The notes below the pieces were generated by a model, which saw only the letters and a program-made list of their open reading frames with translations, was not told the origin of the DNA and searched no databases. From assembly GCF_022815645.1 (NCBI RefSeq), contig NZ_JALGRO010000009.1, positions 108,010 through 172,009 of the forward strand: a stretch of DNA of 64,000 nt, in the 5' to 3' direction. Both the position numbers and the translations under genes were made by a program. Positions 33,483 to 40,512 of the stretch are shown piece after piece (position 1 is the stretch's first letter; each line of letters opens with the position of its first letter). This DNA comes from Curtobacterium sp. VKM Ac-2922. Its GTDB lineage: Bacteria; Actinomycetota; Actinomycetes; Actinomycetales; Microbacteriaceae.

Positions 33483-33555
33483 GGGCGATTGGCGCAGTTG
33501 GTAGCGCGCTTCGTTCACACCGAAGAGGTCATCAGTTCGAGTCTGGTATCGCCCA
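33483..33555 (+). tRNA. tRNA-Val (CAC)
   Basis: A 73-nt cloverleaf on the plus strand: acceptor GGGCGAT/ATCGCCC, discriminator A, T-loop GTTCGAGTC, anticodon stem-loop CTTCG-TTCACAC-CGAAG with anticodon CAC. It shares its acceptor stem with tRNA-Val(GAC) in the opposite orientation and lies 144 bp upstream of the condensin operon. Confidence 0.96.
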
Positions 33556-33628
33556 CGTATCTACTCACTGCCTGAAGAACATCAGCAGTGCCTGTAGAAC
33601 ACCCTCGCTGCGGAACATCCGCAGTCCA

Positions 33629-33656
33629 AGAGCCCGACGCCAGCGCGTCGGGCTCT
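33629..33656 (+). terminator. rho-independent terminator of tRNA-Val(CAC)
   Basis: Perfect 11-bp stem (AGAGCCCGACG / CGTCGGGCTCT) with a 6-nt loop, ending in TCTTT. It insulates the tRNA from the condensin operon, which starts 43 bp later. Confidence 0.85.
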
Positions 33657-33698
33657 TTGCATCCCGGCACCCGAACAGCACAGACCAGCAAGGGCAGC

Positions 33699-35243
33699 AT
33701 GACCGACGTCGACCTGGAGTACGCCCGCGTCCGCGCGGTGCTCGACCGTCCGACGCTCCGGCTGATGTCCCGCCCCACCAGCGCCGTGGTGCTCGCCGTC
33801 TTCCGCACGGTGTTCGACCGCGACGTGCAGTACGTCCCCGCCGAGCGCATGCACCTGCAGGTCGAGGAGCACGTCACCCGGCTGCAGGCGACGGGCGCCC
33901 GGGTCCCCGCGGGTGACACGCAGCCGGACGAACCGTCCGGCACCCGGGCGAACGGCCGCGCGCTCTGCCGCGAATGGGTCACCGCGCAGTGGCTCGTCCG
34001 CTCGAACTCCCCCGACGGCGACGAGCAGTACTCGCTGACGAGCCACGCCCTCGAGGCCCTGAGCCTGGTCGACGCCCTGTCCTCGGACCGGGCACTCATC
34101 AGCGAGAGCCGTCTGGCGATGATCGTCGACGCCGTACACCGGTGGGCCGCCCGCGCCGAGCCCGACCCCGACGTGCAGATCCGCCGGCTCGACGCGCAGA
34201 TCGCCGAGCTGCAGGCCGAACGCGACCGGCTGGCGAGCGGCGACGAACCGGCCGCGGTCGATGACGAGCGGATGCGGGACGGCTACACGAACATCACCGA
34301 CCTGATCCGCCAGCTGCCGAGCGACTTCAAGCGCGTCGAAGAGGCGGTCGCGACGATGCACCGGCAGATCGTCGAGGACTTCCGGAACGAGGTCCGCCCG
34401 ATCGGCGACATCCTCGACGACTACCTCGCGCGCACGGACACCCTGATGCAGGCCACGCCCGAGGGCCGCGCGTTCGAGGGCGCCTTCGAGCTGCTCCGCG
34501 ACGACGCCCTGCTGCTGCGTCTGCGTGAGGACATCACCACGATCCTGGCCCACCCCTTCGCCGAGTCCCTGAGCGGCACCGAACGTCGTGCCTTCCGCAA
34601 CACGGTGGCCATCCTCCGGCAGGGCATCGAGGACGTCCTGGCCCAGCGACGCCTGCTCACCGGCACCCTGCGCGACCAGATCGTCGCCCACGACGTGGTG
34701 CGCGACCGCGAACTCGACGCCGTCCTGCGCAGCGTGAACCGCCGACTCGCGACCCTCATGGATGCCGGAGGCGCGCGCGACCGCGTCCCGCTGGAACTGC
34801 TCCCCCCGGTGGCCGAGGTCGGCACCCTGCGCGAGCGCCTGTTCGACCCCGACGCCGAGGCCGTCCCGCCACCCATCGAGGAACCCGACGACAACGTGTT
34901 CGACGACCTCGACGTCGAGTCGCTCCGGCGCCACGGTGGGCCCCTGCTCGCCGAGCTCCGTGCGGTGCTCGCCAGCGGCACGGCCGGCACGAGCGCAGCG
35001 GCCTTCCACGCGCTGCCGGCCGACCAGCGCCGACCGGTCGAGCTGTTCGGCCTGGCGCACCTGCTGACCGGCCGCCCCGACTTCGAGACCGCCGACACCA
35101 CGGTCCCGCACGTCACGGTGCGGCCGGACGGCACGACGGTCACCTTCACCATGCCGACCGCCGACCTGCTCGGCGTGCGTCCGGCAGCCGACACCTCGGC
35201 AGACGAAACCACGGCAGACGACACCACCCAGGAGGCCCGGTGA
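33699..35243 (+). CDS. jetA: DUF3375 condensin subunit (JetA/MksF/EptA-like kleisin)
   Basis: A 514-aa kleisin-type subunit of a bacterial SMC-like complex. The DUF3375 pattern is plain: an N-terminal helical part, YSLTSHALEALSLVDAL, SESRLAMIVDAVHRW, the coiled coil RRLDAQIAELQAERDRLAS (about 164-182), then the long helical region QIVEDFRNEVRPIGDILDDY. In JetABCD (Wadjet) and M. smegmatis EptABCD this subunit bridges the SMC heads. AGGG lies 6 nt before ATG 33699. It leads an operon with jetB-like and jetC-like genes, joined by GTGA overlaps, that follows a tRNA terminator. Confidence 0.9.
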   Translation: MTDVDLEYARVRAVLDRPTLRLMSRPTSAVVLAVFRTVFDRDVQYVPAERMHLQVEEHVTRLQATGARVPAGDTQPDEPSGTRANGRALCREWVTAQWLVRSNSPDGDEQYSLTSHALEALSLVDALSSDRALISESRLAMIVDAVHRWAARAEPDPDVQIRRLDAQIAELQAERDRLASGDEPAAVDDERMRDGYTNITDLIRQLPSDFKRVEEAVATMHRQIVEDFRNEVRPIGDILDDYLARTDTLMQATPEGRAFEGAFELLRDDALLLRLREDITTILAHPFAESLSGTERRAFRNTVAILRQGIEDVLAQRRLLTGTLRDQIVAHDVVRDRELDAVLRSVNRRLATLMDAGGARDRVPLELLPPVAEVGTLRERLFDPDAEAVPPPIEEPDDNVFDDLDVESLRRHGGPLLAELRAVLASGTAGTSAAAFHALPADQRRPVELFGLAHLLTGRPDFETADTTVPHVTVRPDGTTVTFTMPTADLLGVRPAADTSADETTADDTTQEAR

Positions 35244-36088
35244 GCGACACGACGTCGACCGACGTGGACGAGACGGCCGCGTCCGACCCCGGAACCACGA
35301 CCGACGTGACCGACCGGTTCGACGGCGTGGACCCCTTCGACGCCGACGCGTCGGTCCCGCTGGACGCGGACGAGCGCGACGACTCGAGCTTCGCGCTGTT
35401 CGAGGGCGACGAGGGTCGGCTCGACGAGCCCCAGCGCCGCGCCTTCGTCGCCCTGCTGCGGCACTCGTACGTCAGCGCCCGCACCCACGCCGACGAGTGG
35501 CGTGCAGTCCTCGACGCCGAAGGTCAGCTGCGCTCGCGTCTGAACGACCTGTTCCTCGAACTGCACGTCGACCGCGACCGCGAGGTGGCGTGGAAGCGTC
35601 AGGCCCGCTCGGAGAGCCAGCGCCGGACCTTCCCCACGCTGCTGCGCGACGTGCCGTACACCCGCGAGGAGACCATCGTGCTGGTCTACCTGCGGATGCG
35701 CCTGCGTGCCGACGCCCGGCCCGGTCCCGACCAGGTCGTGGTCGACCGGTCCGAGATCCTCGGGCACGTGGCCGGCTTCCGTCCGGCCACCGCGACCGAC
35801 CGCACCCGTGACGAGGGCCGCGTGGCGAAGGCCGTCGAGCGCCTGGTCACCGCGCGGATCCTGCTGCGCACGACCGACCCCGACCGCTTCCGCATCGCGA
35901 GTGTCGTCGAGGTCCTGCTGCCGCTCGAGCGGCTGCTCGAGCTCGATCAGTGGTTGGCGAACGCGACCAGCGGACCGATGGGGCCGCTCGACGGAGCCGA
36001 GCCGGGCCTCCTGTCCGACAGCGACAGCGACAGCGACAGCGACACAGAAGCCGACACGACGACCGAGGAAGACGAGGACCAGGCGTGA
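35240..36088 (+). CDS. jetB: DUF4194 condensin subunit (JetB/MksE/EptB-like)
   Basis: A 282-aa tandem winged-helix (KITE) subunit. After about 55 acidic residues the DUF4194 core runs EPQRRAFVALLRHSYVSA, then LRDVPYTREETIVLVYLRMR and KAVERLVTARILLRTTDPDR. The C-terminus is an acidic Asp-Ser dipeptide run followed by DTEADTTTEEDEDQA, encoded by a 6-bp tandem repeat; both acidic ends are unusual additions. GTG start overlaps jetA by 4 bp and its stop overlaps the SMC gene by 4 bp. It should bind the JetA subunit. Confidence 0.9.
   Translation: MSDTTSTDVDETAASDPGTTTDVTDRFDGVDPFDADASVPLDADERDDSSFALFEGDEGRLDEPQRRAFVALLRHSYVSARTHADEWRAVLDAEGQLRSRLNDLFLELHVDRDREVAWKRQARSESQRRTFPTLLRDVPYTREETIVLVYLRMRLRADARPGPDQVVVDRSEILGHVAGFRPATATDRTRDEGRVAKAVERLVTARILLRTTDPDRFRIASVVEVLLPLERLLELDQWLANATSGPMGPLDGAEPGLLSDSDSDSDSDTEADTTTEEDEDQA
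36017..36043 (+). repeat. hexanucleotide tandem repeat (GACAGC)4.5 inside the jetB-like gene
   Basis: Four and a half copies of GACAGC encode the Asp-Ser run at the C-terminus of the DUF4194 protein. Hexamer slippage would change length without shifting frame, so copy number could vary between strains while keeping the overlapping downstream gene in register. Confidence 0.85.
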
Positions 36089-39000
36089 GCGACCACCGGC
36101 TCGACACCGCCGGCATGCCGGCGCTCTTCGACACCGTCGCGCAGTGGCGCGCCGAGTCCATGCAGGTCGTCAACTGGGGCGGCTTCCACGGCCACCGCCA
36201 GGTCGAGCTGTCCGGCACCGCGACGCTGATCTCCGGCGCGAGCGGCACCGGCAAGTCGACGCTCATGGACGCCTACCTGGCCGTGATGATGCCGTCCGAC
36301 GTGCCGTTCAACGGCGCCTCGAACGACGCGACGACCGGGCGCGCGCGGAGCGCCGACCAGCGCAACCTGCTGACGTACCTGCGCGGCAAGGTGGACACCC
36401 GGCGTGACCCCGAGTCGGGCGCGCTGCGCGACGTGAACCTGCGCGGCGACGACAGCATGACGTGGGGTGCGGTCGCGGTGACCTTCCGGAACGACGACGA
36501 ACGGCGATTCACCGTGCTGCGGGCGTACGTCGTGCCGAAGCGGGCGCGCGGCGTCGGGGACATCCAGATGACCATGGCGACGGTCGACGACGACTTCGAC
36601 CTGCGCCGGCTCGAGGACTTCGTGCCCGGTCGGTTCAGCCACCTCGAGCTGACCGGACGGGTCCCCGGGCTCGTCATCCGTGACACCTACCACGAGCTGG
36701 CGTACACGCTGCAGACCCGGCTCGGGATCGGCGACTCGGGCGGCGGCAACCGGGCGATGCGGCTGCTCGCGCGCATCCAGGCCGGGCAGCACATGCCGAC
36801 GGTCGACTCGCTCTACAAGTCGCTCGTGCTCGAGACCCCCGCCACGTACGAGGCAGCGGACCGGGCGCTCGCGCACTTCTCGGCGCTCGACGAGGCGTAC
36901 GAGGCGATGGACACCGAGGAGCGCAAGGTCCGCATCCTGTCGCCCATCACCGAGCTGCACCTGGAGATCGAACGCTCCCGCTCGGCCGCAGCCGCCCTCG
37001 ACGGCATCGCGACGGGCTCCGAGGTGTCGCCGTTCGCGCACTGGACCGCCACCCGCAAGCGGGCACTGCTCGACGACGAGGTCGACCGCAACGCCCGGTC
37101 CCGCACGGCCGCGCGCGCCGAGGTCGAGGCCGCATCCGCCCGGCACGCCGCCGTCGAGATCGAACTGCGCGAGGCCGAGGGCCGGCTGCGCGACTCGGGC
37201 GGCAACGCGCTCGCCCAGCTCGAGGACCGGATCGACCGGCGCACGCGCGAGCGATCCACGGTGGAGCGTGCCCGCGGGTCGTTCGACGAGCGCACGGCCG
37301 TCCTCGGGACGTTCACCACGGAGTCGGCGTTCACCGCCGGACAGCGAGCGTCGCACGAGTTCCTCGGCACCTACGCCGACGCCCGCGCCGCGCTCGACAC
37401 CCGCCGCGATGCGCTGACACGCGAGGAGTACCCGCTGCTCGACCGCGAACGGTCCCTGCGGCAGGAGCGCCAGTCGCTCGAGCACCGGCAGGGGGCGATG
37501 CCGCTGCCGATGCACGAAGCGCGGGTCGCGATGGCCCAGGCCGCCGGCATCGATCCGGACGACCTGCCGTTCGTCGCCGAGCTGCTCGACGTGCTGCCCG
37601 GCGAAGAACGCTGGCGCACGGCGATCGAGTCCGTCCTGGCCCCCGTCGCCCGCACGCTGCTGGTCGACCAGGACCGCCTCGACGCCTTCAGTGCCGCCAT
37701 CGACGCGGTGCGCATCCCCGTCCGCGTGCTGTTCGAGGGCGTGCCGTCGGGTCCGCACCTGGACATCGACGGCGACCCCGCGATGGTGTCCGGCAAGCTC
37801 GCCGTCAAGGAGTCCCCGTTCAGCACGTGGGTGCGGTCGCGGATCGAGTCCGACCGGATCGACGCCCGCTGCGTGGCATCCGCGTCAGACCTCGGCGGTG
37901 GCGGACGACGGGTCACCGAAGCGGGCCAGCTCCGTGACGGCAAGCGCGGCGCCCACGGCGACCGTCGTCAGGCGAACGTGATCGGTTTCACGAACGAGGC
38001 CCGGGTCGTCGCGGTGGAGGCCGAGCTGTCCGCGATCGCTGCGGACCTCGCCACGCTCGAAGCCCGTCGCACCGACGTCGCGCAGGACCTCACCGCACTC
38101 GACGAGCTGCGGGCAGCACACCAGCACCTGGTGGACACCACGTGGCAGGCGATCGACCTGGCCGGCGTCGACGAGTCCCTGGCACGCCTGTCGACCGAGC
38201 GCGAGGCCCTGCTGGCCGCAGACGACGGACTGCGCTCGCTGCGGGCATCCGTCGCCCGGCTGCGCACCTCGCTCGACGAGGCGGCCGACCGACGCGCCGC
38301 TGCCCGCCTGACCGTGCAGCGACTCGAGGAGCGACACGCGGTGCTGGTCGACGGGCAGGACGCCGCGGCCGAGATCCTGGCACGGTTCGAGGACTCCCCC
38401 GCGCTCACGCCCGACCCGCAGCAGGAGCAGCTGCTCGCCGAGACCTTCGACGAGGTCGGCGCGCCCGACGGGGTCGACGGCTTCGACGACGCGACCAAGC
38501 GGCTCCGACGTCGGCTGGAGGAACGGCTTTCCCAGGCGCTCGACGGCGCGGCATCGGCGTCGAACGCGCTGACCATGACGTTCCAGCGTTACCAGGACGC
38601 GTGGCCCGACCCGAACCTGGGCACCGGCGTCGCGTCGTACCCGGACTACCGCGCGATCCTCGACGACATCGTCGCCACCGGCCTGCACGCCCGCCGCAGC
38701 GAGTGGCGTCGGCGCCTGTCGCAGTGGAGCGGCGAGGACCTGGTCCCGCTCGCCGGGGCGTTCGACCGCGCCTACGCCTCGATCGAGGAGCGGCTCGAAC
38801 CGGTGAACGAGATCCTGCGGGACCTGCCGTTCGGGGCGAACCGGGATCGGCTGAAGATCGTCATCCGCCGCGTCACGCGCGAGGACGTCACCCAGTTCCG
38901 CCGTGAGCTCCGGGCCCTGTCCGCGTCGGTCGACACCGAGCTGACCGACGACGTGCTCGAGACCCGCTTCCGGCGCCTCCGGCGGTTCATGGCCGTCATC

Positions 39001-39465
39001 CGCCAGGACCCCTCGGCGCCCCGGCGGTCCGGGACGAGCCAGCGCGACGCCGTGCTCGACGTCCGACGCCACATGGAGATCACGGCCGTGCGGTACGACA
39101 CCGACGGCAACGACCTGGGCGTGTACTCGTCGCTCGGCGACAAGTCCGGCGGCGAGACGCAGGAGCTCGTGGCGTTCATCGTCGGTGCCGCGCTGCGGTA
39201 CCAGCTCGGCGACGAGACCCGACCGCGACCCCGGTTCGCGCCGGTGTTCCTGGACGAGGCGTTCATCAAGGCGGACTCCGAGTTCGCCGGGCGTGCCGTC
39301 ACGGCGTGGCTCCGGCTGGGTTTCCAGCTCGTCGTGAGTGCGCCGCTCGACAAGGTCACGGCGTTGGAGCCCTCGATGGAGCGTCTGCTGTCGATGCGGA
39401 AGCACCCCGACACGGGCCACTCGTCGATCACCGAGATCCGGCGCACGGAGCCCGTGCCGGCCTGA
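36085..39465 (+). CDS. jetC: SMC-like condensin ATPase (JetC/MksB/EptC-like)
   Basis: A 1126-aa SMC-family ATPase. The head N-half has Walker A GASGTGKS at residues 51-58; two long coiled-coil arms (about 290-470 and 650-900, e.g. RQERQSLEHRQ and ARLRTSLDEAADRRAAARL) flank a hinge-like segment near 480-620; the C-half head has the ABC signature KSGGE at about 1020-1024 and Walker B VFLDEAFIKAD at about 1054-1064. With the DUF3375 and DUF4194 proteins it forms a loop-extruding complex known from Wadjet and Ept systems to restrict circular plasmids. GTGA overlap with jetB. The expected next gene, jetD/eptD/mksG, is absent. Confidence 0.93.
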   Translation: MSDHRLDTAGMPALFDTVAQWRAESMQVVNWGGFHGHRQVELSGTATLISGASGTGKSTLMDAYLAVMMPSDVPFNGASNDATTGRARSADQRNLLTYLRGKVDTRRDPESGALRDVNLRGDDSMTWGAVAVTFRNDDERRFTVLRAYVVPKRARGVGDIQMTMATVDDDFDLRRLEDFVPGRFSHLELTGRVPGLVIRDTYHELAYTLQTRLGIGDSGGGNRAMRLLARIQAGQHMPTVDSLYKSLVLETPATYEAADRALAHFSALDEAYEAMDTEERKVRILSPITELHLEIERSRSAAAALDGIATGSEVSPFAHWTATRKRALLDDEVDRNARSRTAARAEVEAASARHAAVEIELREAEGRLRDSGGNALAQLEDRIDRRTRERSTVERARGSFDERTAVLGTFTTESAFTAGQRASHEFLGTYADARAALDTRRDALTREEYPLLDRERSLRQERQSLEHRQGAMPLPMHEARVAMAQAAGIDPDDLPFVAELLDVLPGEERWRTAIESVLAPVARTLLVDQDRLDAFSAAIDAVRIPVRVLFEGVPSGPHLDIDGDPAMVSGKLAVKESPFSTWVRSRIESDRIDARCVASASDLGGGGRRVTEAGQLRDGKRGAHGDRRQANVIGFTNEARVVAVEAELSAIAADLATLEARRTDVAQDLTALDELRAAHQHLVDTTWQAIDLAGVDESLARLSTEREALLAADDGLRSLRASVARLRTSLDEAADRRAAARLTVQRLEERHAVLVDGQDAAAEILARFEDSPALTPDPQQEQLLAETFDEVGAPDGVDGFDDATKRLRRRLEERLSQALDGAASASNALTMTFQRYQDAWPDPNLGTGVASYPDYRAILDDIVATGLHARRSEWRRRLSQWSGEDLVPLAGAFDRAYASIEERLEPVNEILRDLPFGANRDRLKIVIRRVTREDVTQFRRELRALSASVDTELTDDVLETRFRRLRRFMAVIRQDPSAPRRSGTSQRDAVLDVRRHMEITAVRYDTDGNDLGVYSSLGDKSGGETQELVAFIVGAALRYQLGDETRPRPRFAPVFLDEAFIKADSEFAGRAVTAWLRLGFQLVVSAPLDKVTALEPSMERLLSMRKHPDTGHSSITEIRRTEPVPA

Positions 39466-39507
39466 CGCCGGGGTGGGAGTGTGGGTGCGCGGGCGCGTGG
39501 CGGGTGC

Positions 39508-39630
39508 GCGACCGGTCACGACACCCCGCTCACGTGCGCCGAGTGGTCACGTTCCGTCGGTGCGCGGCGCCCACACCGACGTTCTGCGACCAGCCGACGG
39601 GTGGCGCTCGGGGTGTCGTGACCAGTCGAC
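39508..39630. repeat. 123-bp palindromic repeat element, copy A
   Basis: Full-length copy, 116 of 123 positions identical to copy C by eye. Its ends are near-perfect inverted repeats (ACCGGTCACGACAC and GTGTCGTGACCAGT) and the two halves are imperfect complements throughout, so a transcript could fold into one long hairpin with the apical stem CGTCGGTG/CACCGACG. The box TGGTC(A/G)C occurs four times, two per strand. It starts 43 bp after the condensin ATPase stop. Confidence 0.8.
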
Positions 39631-39730
39631 GGCGGTCTGGCGCGGGTGGGGCGCGACCACTGCCGGACGGGAGGGTCGTGGCCCGGCCGCCCCGAGCCTC
39701 CCGCCCGGTGGCGGGCCCGGTCCGACGCGC

Positions 39731-39783
39731 GCGACTGGTCACGACACTCCGCTCACGTGCGCCAGGTGGTCGCGTTCCGTCGG
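39731..39783. repeat. partial copy B of the 123-bp palindromic repeat
   Basis: Only the left 53 bp of the element, 48 of 53 identical to copy A by eye, including the terminal box CGACTGGTCACGACAC. The right half is replaced by unrelated GC-rich sequence. It suggests decay or recombination between copies. Confidence 0.75.
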
Positions 39784-39815
39784 GCCCGGGCGCCGGCGGC
39801 CGCGTGCGCGTGCGC

Positions 39816-39938
39816 GCGACTGGTCACGACACTCCGCTCAGGTCCGCCGAGTGGTCACATCCCGTCGGTGGGCGGCGCCCACACCGACGTTCTGCGACCA
39901 GCCGACGGGTGGCGCTCGGGGTGTCGTGACCAGTCGAC
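39816..39938. repeat. 123-bp palindromic repeat element, copy C
   Basis: Full-length copy, same length and orientation as copy A. Terminal inverted repeats CGACTGGTCACGACACTCCG and its complement match at 19 of 20 positions. It ends 72 bp before the next small gene. No open reading frame lies within it. Together the three copies account for most of the 545-bp gap between the condensin operon and the next gene; the remaining bases (39631-39730, 39784-39815) show only GC-rich sequence. Confidence 0.8.
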
Positions 39939-40010
39939 TCGAGGAAGGGACGCGTGCTGTCGGTCGCTCGGCCCAGGGTCGTCGTCGGGCGTGCACGGTA
40001 CGGTACGGGC

Positions 40011-40340
40011 GTGATGTGGAACCGGAAGCGGCGACCCGACCCCGGCGCCGATCAGCCCCGCGGGGCGCTCGGGATCGGCGCCCTCGTGCGGATCGTGTCG
40101 GTGTCGGACGGCGGCGAGGAGTGGGTCGAGTCCGACGGCAGCGCCGAGCCGATCGGCCTGATCGTGGCTCCCGGCGGCAACCAGATCGTCGGGTACCCCG
40201 GCGTCGGCGAGCCCCTGTCGTGGACCGTCGCGTTCGACGAGCCCGTGTACACGAAGGACGGCCGCGGCCCCTTCGAGCGCGCGACCGTCCTGAGTCGTCA
40301 ACTGGTCCCGGTGGAACCCGAGCGGTCCGGGGCCGAGTAG
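40011..40340 (+). CDS. small hypothetical protein
   Basis: A 109-aa soluble protein, basic at the N-terminus (MWNRKRRPDPGAD) then beta-rich (LVRIVSVSDGGEEWVE, EPIGLIVAPGGNQIVGYPG, SWTVAFDEPVYTKDGRG), suggesting a small SH3- or barrel-like fold. GTG at 40011 is chosen because TACGGT at 39999-40004 lies 6 nt upstream, as in other leaderless genes here; ATG at 40014 is the alternative. It is not related to JetD. Function unknown. Confidence 0.62.
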   Translation: MMWNRKRRPDPGADQPRGALGIGALVRIVSVSDGGEEWVESDGSAEPIGLIVAPGGNQIVGYPGVGEPLSWTVAFDEPVYTKDGRGPFERATVLSRQLVPVEPERSGAE

Positions 40341-40348
40341 GCCCGGGC

Positions 40349-40456
40349 CTAGTAGTCCTCGGAGCCGCTCTTGGCCATGGCGCCCAGGGCCATGCACGTG
40401 CCGACGCCACCCAGGACGCCGACTCCGATGATGATCGCTCCGACGAGTTCGAGCAT
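40349..40456 (-). CDS. 35-aa single-TM microprotein
   Basis: A 35-residue hydrophobic protein: MLELVGAIIIGVGVLGGVG then TCMALGAMAKSGSEDY. One glycine-rich helix spans almost the whole chain and a short acidic tail is exposed. AGGAGA lies 7 nt before the ATG, a good ribosome-binding site that supports coding. It is in the same direction as, and downstream of, the POT transporter, from which it is separated only by that gene's 3' side. No family recognised. Confidence 0.6.
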   Translation of the reverse strand: MLELVGAIIIGVGVLGGVGTCMALGAMAKSGSEDY

Positions 40457-40512
40457 GGTCTGTCTCCTGTGGTCTCGGGGCCGACGTGGCGGTGTCAAGG
40501 CTACCGGAACGG

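Noticed and set aside
32962-33575. Short frames over the tRNA genes, e.g. a plus-strand 185-codon frame
   Set aside because: They are translations of tRNA sequences (e.g. SGSASPCQGEGREFESRHP pattern) and not proteins.
39508-39938. CRISPR array
   Set aside because: The repeats are 123 bp, palindromic, only three copies, with irregular spacing (223 and 85 bp start to start) and no cas genes.
39508-39938. Insertion sequence or transposon
   Set aside because: Terminal inverted repeats exist but no transposase and no clear target-site duplication were seen.
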